This document shows positions 59,348-64,000 of a stretch of 64,000 nt of DNA, piece by piece. How positions within the stretch are numbered: the stretch's first letter is position 1; every line of letters starts with the position of its first letter. Where the stretch lies: the NCBI RefSeq assembly GCF_030272615.1, contig NC_081413.1, positions 719,405,867-719,469,866 on the forward strand. Direction: 5' to 3'. The stretch is from Cryptomeria japonica. Its lineage: Eukaryota; Streptophyta; Pinopsida; Cupressales; Cupressaceae. The notes beneath the pieces are model-generated. The model searched no databases. It saw nothing but the letters and a program-made list of their open reading frames with translations, and was not told where the DNA came from. Made by a program: the position numbers and the translations under genes.

Positions 59348-60165
59348 ATTAGAGTGTCATTGGTTTGCTAATTGAGAGAAATTTGATGTTATTTGGGGTT
59401 TGCATTTTGGAGTTTTCTATTGCAAGTTATTATTGAAGCTTGATGGGTCAAATCTGAGGTCACCATTGGATTGAAGAGGTCCAAGAAAGTTAGTTGTCCC
59501 TTTTGTTTCATCCAAATCGGACTTCGGAGGCCAAATCTAGAGGCATTTGAAGTTTGACACTGCGGCGGAAATTTTCCAAAAATTATAATTTTGGAGGCAT
59601 TTTTCAAATAGCGATATCTCACTCATCTGGACTCATGTTTTCGAGCAATTTTTTTTGTTTTGGGGTAGAATATCATGATTTGTACCGTGGTGCAGAATTT
59701 TTCTGATTTTCTGATACAGGGTTTTTGGAAATCGTGAAATCCCAATTTTTACAACTTTGGAGGCTTCGTTTGGGCTCATATGGACTCCTTTTCAGGTGCC
59801 TTTTTTTTTAAAGTGCATATTTTTTCATCTACTTTCATAATCTACCATTTGTTTGCAGTGATTTTAAGTAGAAATTGTACTTTCAATATTTGGCCATTTT
59901 TGGCATATTTGGTACTTGCATTTTGTTTGGATCTCAATTTAGATTACTAGCAGTATTTGTTGAAGTCTCTTAGATCTCATTTTGAGAAGTTGTAAATTGA
60001 AATCAGAAGTCCACTTTGCCTTGTTTTGCAAGTGGCCCATTGTATACACACTAAGTATAAAGTGCCAAAATCACCATTTTGGGGGGATTTCTTGATTGAG
60101 TATTTTGGGGGGGTGTCTTGTGTGATTGTGTCTCTCTCTATCTTGTGCTTTTTCATTTTGGTGCT
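59348..60165 (+). other. M leader, no gene
   Basis: An 818-bp untranslated leader with T-rich tracts. No open frame of note on the plus strand. It may hold packaging and dimerisation signals, which I cannot identify by eye. Confidence 0.6.
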
Positions 60166-62357
60166 ATGGGTTCTCCTAAATTTCCACTTTTAATTCCTCA
60201 TAATTATGCATCATGGAAAATTAAGGCATGGAGTAAACTAATGGAAAAGGACTCATTCATTATGTAAATGAAACTATAACAGCACCACCTGATCCTAAGG
60301 CTGATCCTAATGCTTAAATTGAATAGCTTACTAAGAATGATATGGCACTTGGAACTCTTAGAAAGTATATATCAGATGACCTCATTTTTCACATTGATAA
60401 GTGTACAATAATTAAAGAGGCTTGGGATATTTTTAAGAAATTGTATGGTCAAGTTGATGAGATTAAGGGCTACAAGCTTGATAGTGAACTCACAACTTTG
60501 GATCCCAAGGATTTTGATACAATCCAAGATTATGTCATAAAAGCAACTGAGCTAAGAGCAAAGCTAAAGGATTTTGGAATTGACAAAAAGGATGCTCAAT
60601 TGGTTTATAACTTGTTGGACAAGCTTCCTTCAGAGTATGCAGCCTTTGTATCTAGCTTTCACATACATAGGTTAGCTCAAGGTTCCTCATACACTTCTCC
60701 CTCATTTGATTCATTCACGGAGATGTTGATACTTGAGCAATCTAAGTTGACCATGATGGGGATTCTCAAATCTTCAAAGTCACAAGTTTTGGTGGCTAAC
60801 AAAGGGAATCAAAGTAATCAAGGAAAAGGCAAGAATCAAAAGCAACCTAAGTCTAAACCACAACAAGATGGAGCACAATCTTCCTCTCCACAACAAGGTT
60901 ATTCACCATTCTCACCTAAGAGGAATTCATATAAGGACAATCTTTTTTGTGGATATTGCAAGAAGTCAGGACATGATGAACATCATTGTTATAAAAAGGA
61001 TATTGATGAGTTGAAGAATCTTCTTGAGAAGAATAGAATCAACCTACCTTCTAGAATGTCTACATCAACTTCTTCTTCCAAGGATAAAGGAAAGGATCAC
61101 TCTTTTGGGGCAGATAAAGGAAAGGGACAAGCTCTTTGTGCTACTACAAGTCATGATTTAGGGAGATGGCTTCTAGATTCAGGGGCTTCTCATCATATGG
61201 CATCTTCACAGTCTATGTTTTCTACATTTGAGCCTTGCCACATGCCATAGATTTTGATGGGAAATCATACATACATGGATGTGATTGGGAAAGGATCTAT
61301 TGCCATTGGGGATAACTCCTTCAATGATGTGTTGTGTGTACCCCACTTGACAAATAATCTTCTTTCCATCTATCAAATCACACATGGGGCAACTAGGAAA
61401 ACTGTGGAGTTCACACCTGATTCAGTTATCATTACGACTGGGGTGGTTGATCATGCATCTCGGTTGTACTCTTTTTTAGATTTTGGTCCTATTGATGAGG
61501 TTGATTCTTCCTATGTTGATGATTCAGATTTTGAGGAGAACTTTGGGCATTTGAACTTGGGGATTCTCACATGTGACCCCGTTCTTGAGCCTTGCATTTC
61601 ATCTCCTTCTATTGATATTACACCACCTATTGCACCTGATGATGCAACTAGTGTGACAGTTTTGCCTTCTTATGATTTAGTGCAGCAGGATATTTCATGT
61701 CTTCCAACTTCAGTTGATTGGGATGCCTACTTGACAAACATTACAGGTTTGTTTGTGGACTCCTACATTGCAGATTTGGGAGACACCATTCATGACATTC
61801 ATCTTCTCTTTGATGAAGATTATCCTTCTTTGATTGTTGCGAGGGATCACTCTGACCCTCTTATGCATTCTCTACATGATCAATCTTTAGAGGTTGACAT
61901 GATTGTGGATACTTTTGTACAACACTTGGAGGAGGTCTCTTTATCTTTTGAGGAGACATATGAGTCTTTGGATATTGTTCTACATTCATCTCTACTAGAT
62001 CTTGGAGTGCTTTTTTCAGTAGTTTGGCACAGTTTTCCACCTTTGGAGGGGGTACCTTTCAGCATCGACATGGGGACACTTGAGCAGTTTTCAAAGATTC
62101 CTTTCATCATGAGTATTTTTGCTTCATCTTCCCTTCATGGTTGGGGAGACTTTATGGATACACCTTTGGCTTTGTTTCTTCCTAAGGGGAGGAATGTGAT
62201 TCGATGTTCATGGAGTAGTTTCTTCATTCATCTTCAAGCTTCTATCATTGGTACAAATTCCAGATTGAGAGGGGGATTCCTAGTCTCTCTTCTTCTTCTC
62301 TCATATTGGGGGGACTTTTTCCTCACATGGGGTTTTGTCCTTCACATACTTCTATGA
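60166..62357 (+). pseudogene. M gag-protease polyprotein with novel C-terminal domain
   Basis: ATG 60166 (MGSPKFPLLIPHNYASWKIKAW) opens a UBN2 gag. A one-base frame change near 60258 leads into frame 0, which runs to TGA 62355. Only three stops occur (near 60316, 60325 and TAG 61248). Capsid motifs are DDLIFHIDKCTIIKEAWDIF and LDKLPSEYAAFVSSF. The knuckle CGYCKKSGHDEHHC is at 60948-60989 and protease DSGASHHM at 61176. Next comes FNDVLCVPHLTNNLLSIYQI and the start of the pre-integrase region (VDHASRLYSFLDFG). From about 61480 an acidic, Leu/Asp/Ser-rich stretch of about 290 residues follows that I do not recognise. It has no HHCC or catalytic motif and ends with a hydrophobic segment. Confidence 0.85.
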
Positions 62358-62568
62358 GAGTTCTTTGTATCTAGTTTTTCATCTCTCTTTTGGGGGAGGG
62401 CTTTTTCCTATTGGGTTTTTCTCTCTTTCCCCGCTTTGTGAGAGATTTCATTGCATTGTTTTCATGCATTTGCATTTGTACATGGGTACCTAACATGGCC
62501 TTGTAGCCGGGACCCATCTTGCATTGCTTAGTTGCATTGTAGACTTAAGTGCATTTCCCTAAGTTTCA
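62358..62568 (+). other. M 3' untranslated region
   Basis: T-rich and G-run-rich sequence with CTTTTGGGGGAGGG near 62387. No gene is seen. Confidence 0.5.
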
Positions 62569-62580
62569 CTTGAGGGGGGG
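62569..62580 (+). other. Polypurine tract of element M
   Basis: CTTGAGGGGGGG immediately precedes the 3' LTR start TGTTGGTG. Confidence 0.85.
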
Positions 62581-63044
62581 TGTTGGTGTAAATAATTATT
62601 CATCTTGGATATTATTACACTTACTTAAGTTTACTTAGGAAATGCATTTCATAGTAGTTTGGGTATGAGACACTTGGGTGTTTGTGCCACATTGGGATAG
62701 TGTGTGTAGGAGAATCTCCACCTTTTATGGTGTGATCTTGTTGTTACACTCCACATTCAGTGGGTGATCCACCTCATGTGGAATATTATATTGTTTCTCC
62801 TACCTACCCACACCTATTTCCTACCTACCCTTGTTTCTTATTGAGCCACATGTCATGTTTGTGTGCTCACATCTCTATATAGCCTTGCCTATATAAGGAG
62901 GCTCATATTTATTGTATGAAACAACGATTAATGATCCAGTTGATCAAAATTTTCATCTTGATAGAATACAATTTATTTCTATCATATATTTTGTCTCTCT
63001 TATTTATGCTTTCCATTGCCTCTTGATCTTGGCAAAATCTCACA
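62581..63044 (+). repeat. 3' LTR of element M
   Basis: It starts TGTTGGTGTAAATAATT and ends AAAATCTCACA beside the TSD. The differences from the 5' LTR cluster near the TATA region (62875-62890). Confidence 0.93.
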
Positions 63045-63366
63045 ATATCCCTTCCTAGTTTGAACTAAGTTCATTTAGCAGTGCATTAGACCAAGGAACT
63101 TCAAGCATATCTTAGTTTGGGCTAATGTTTCGGGGCTTTCTCTTAGGGTGAGTTGTGTGGATTATGAGTTGTTTGATTGCTTACCTTTGTCCTTTATGTC
63201 AAAGGGGGAGAATTTTAAGAAGTTTGAGAAATTTGGAGAAGTTTGAGAAGTTTGGAGAGATATAGGTATTTTTTTTCTAAGGGCGAGAATATAAAAGATG
63301 AAATTTGAAAGATGGAGTTTGTGTTTACCTTTGATGAATGTTTCCATCATTGACAAAGGGAGAGAT
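63045..63366 (+). other. J 3' untranslated region with two polypurine tracts
   Basis: It continues J after M. TCAAAGGGGGAGAAT (63197-63211) and GACAAAGGGAGAGAT (63352-63366) are purine tracts; the second directly precedes the LTR. Between them GAAGTTTGAGAAATTTGGA-like units repeat. No gene is seen. Confidence 0.6.
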
Positions 63367-63880
63367 TGTTTTAAATGTAAAGATATTTGATGTGTCAGTA
63401 TAGTTGTCATTGATGTCAATGTATTGATTGTGTTTTTCAATGTTTGGTTTTACTCTACATTGTTGATATGTTGCAGATGTGTTCATCATGTGTTGATATG
63501 CAGTTGGATATTTCCTTGAGATATTTCTCTTGTGTTTTGGAGGTCTAGAAGTTGTGCTCCAGAAGTTTATGCAGTAATGATGGTTTTTGGTAGAGATTGT
63601 AGTTCTCTGAATTTCTCCATATTTCCAAATCTGTTGATGAGATTTCAATTTTTTCCAATTAATGTGTCTATCTTTGTTATTTTATTTCAGCACATGTTGG
63701 TATTCTCTAGAGTTGTGGTTTTGGATATGATTAGTTTGAGTCTGGTTAACCCTGTGATGTTCTATCTTTTTTTCCAATGATTGTGGTGTTTGGATAACAT
63801 GTTATTGCATCATGGTGTGGTCCACTTCTTATTCATTTCCACCATGGGAATGTTTAGTTAATACCTAATTTAAATTATCT
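63367..63880 (+). repeat. 3' LTR of element J (right end approximate)
   Basis: It begins TGTTTTAAATGTAAAG after the polypurine tract and includes TTGTCATTGATGTCAATG, the LTR-start motif seen in E, F and L. It lacks the usual C-run end and stops where N gag coding begins at about 63885, so the end is either truncated or of another type. Confidence 0.55.
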
Positions 63881-63884
63881 AGTA

Positions 63885-64000
63885 GCTATATGACCAATAT
63901 TTTCACATTTGAAACATTTAAAGGGTAACATACCTCTGTACTTGCTTGTGCCTTTCTTCAGTTTCCTCACAAAATTTGCTTTCATCTCATCTGGGCTCTC
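63885..64000 (-). pseudogene. Element N: Copia gag fragment with zinc knuckle
   Basis: The minus strand from the window edge reads SPDEMKANFVRKLKKGTSKYRG, then LPFKCFKCENIGHIATR. This is the linker and the start of a CX2CX4HX4C knuckle typical of Copia gag; the last Cys is lost at the junction with J. The rest of N continues right of the window. J appears to have inserted into the knuckle coding region. Confidence 0.75.

Larger units (their letters stand above)
58871..63044 (+). mobile_element. Element M: complete, fairly young Copia-derived LTR element without INT, RT or RNase H
   Basis: LTRs 58871-59334 and 62581-63044 are both 464 bp and differ at about 8 positions (about 1.7%). A perfect TSD ATATC is at 58866-58870 and 63045-63049. 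PBS and polypurine tract are present. The interior of 3.2 kb encodes gag, protease and the beginning of the pre-integrase region. An unrelated C-terminal stretch then takes the place where integrase, RT and RNase H should be. It is inserted in the 3' untranslated part of J. Confidence 0.93.

Overview
The window is retrotransposon-filled intergenic DNA of a large-genome land plant, most likely a seed plant. A gymnosperm is plausible, but no host gene is present to decide it. I find no convincing cellular gene, tRNA, rRNA or CRISPR array. Almost every base belongs to one of 14 LTR elements or fragments, which I call A to O (H is an unclassified block). Evidence is LTR pairs, target-site duplications (TSDs), tRNA-iMet primer-binding sites, polypurine tracts, and Copia, Gypsy or gag-only coding remnants.

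Layout, left to right. 1-5037: element A (+), a pol-less LTR element. 5038-18599: element G (+), an Athila-like Gypsy with gag-PR, RT, RNase H, INT, an extra ORF3 and a 3' LTR; it is interrupted by orphan block H (6491-10038) and solo LTR I (10039-11179). 18600-20041: F (-), the 5' LTR and gag of a Copia element. 20042-38596: C (-), a relative of A and B, carrying insertions B (21726-28284, complete, TSD TATTC), D (30362-38474, about 2.4-kb LTRs, gag only) and F. 38597-42914: E (-), Copia gag-PR-INT-partial RT with a 5' LTR. 42915-43148 and 58566-58870: J (+), Copia RNase H split by L. 43149-58565: L (-), a solo LTR carrying K (43170-55875, TSD AATCA, a 12.7-kb LARD-like element) and O (56354-57726, TSD CCTCA). 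58871-63044: M (+), complete, TSD ATATC, gag-PR with an unusual C-terminus. 63045-63880: the 3' end and LTR of J. The right edge holds N (-), a gag fragment.

The insertions are nested: N > J > E > C > F > G > A, seven levels deep, with B and D also in C, K and O in L, and L and M in J.

The most interesting biology is the number of elements that lack polymerase but keep coding capacity. A, B and C carry the same two genes: ORF1 (coiled coil plus CCHC knuckles) and ORF2 (about 1,176 codons, with a globular N-terminus, basic stretch, acidic Pro/Thr-rich middle and coiled-coil end). No protease, integrase or RT is visible in them. M fuses gag-protease to an unknown C-terminal domain of about 290 residues, D encodes only a gag, and K is apparently non-coding. 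All of these would need enzymes in trans from autonomous relatives. All copies carry nonsense codons or frameshifts, so nothing here looks intact today.
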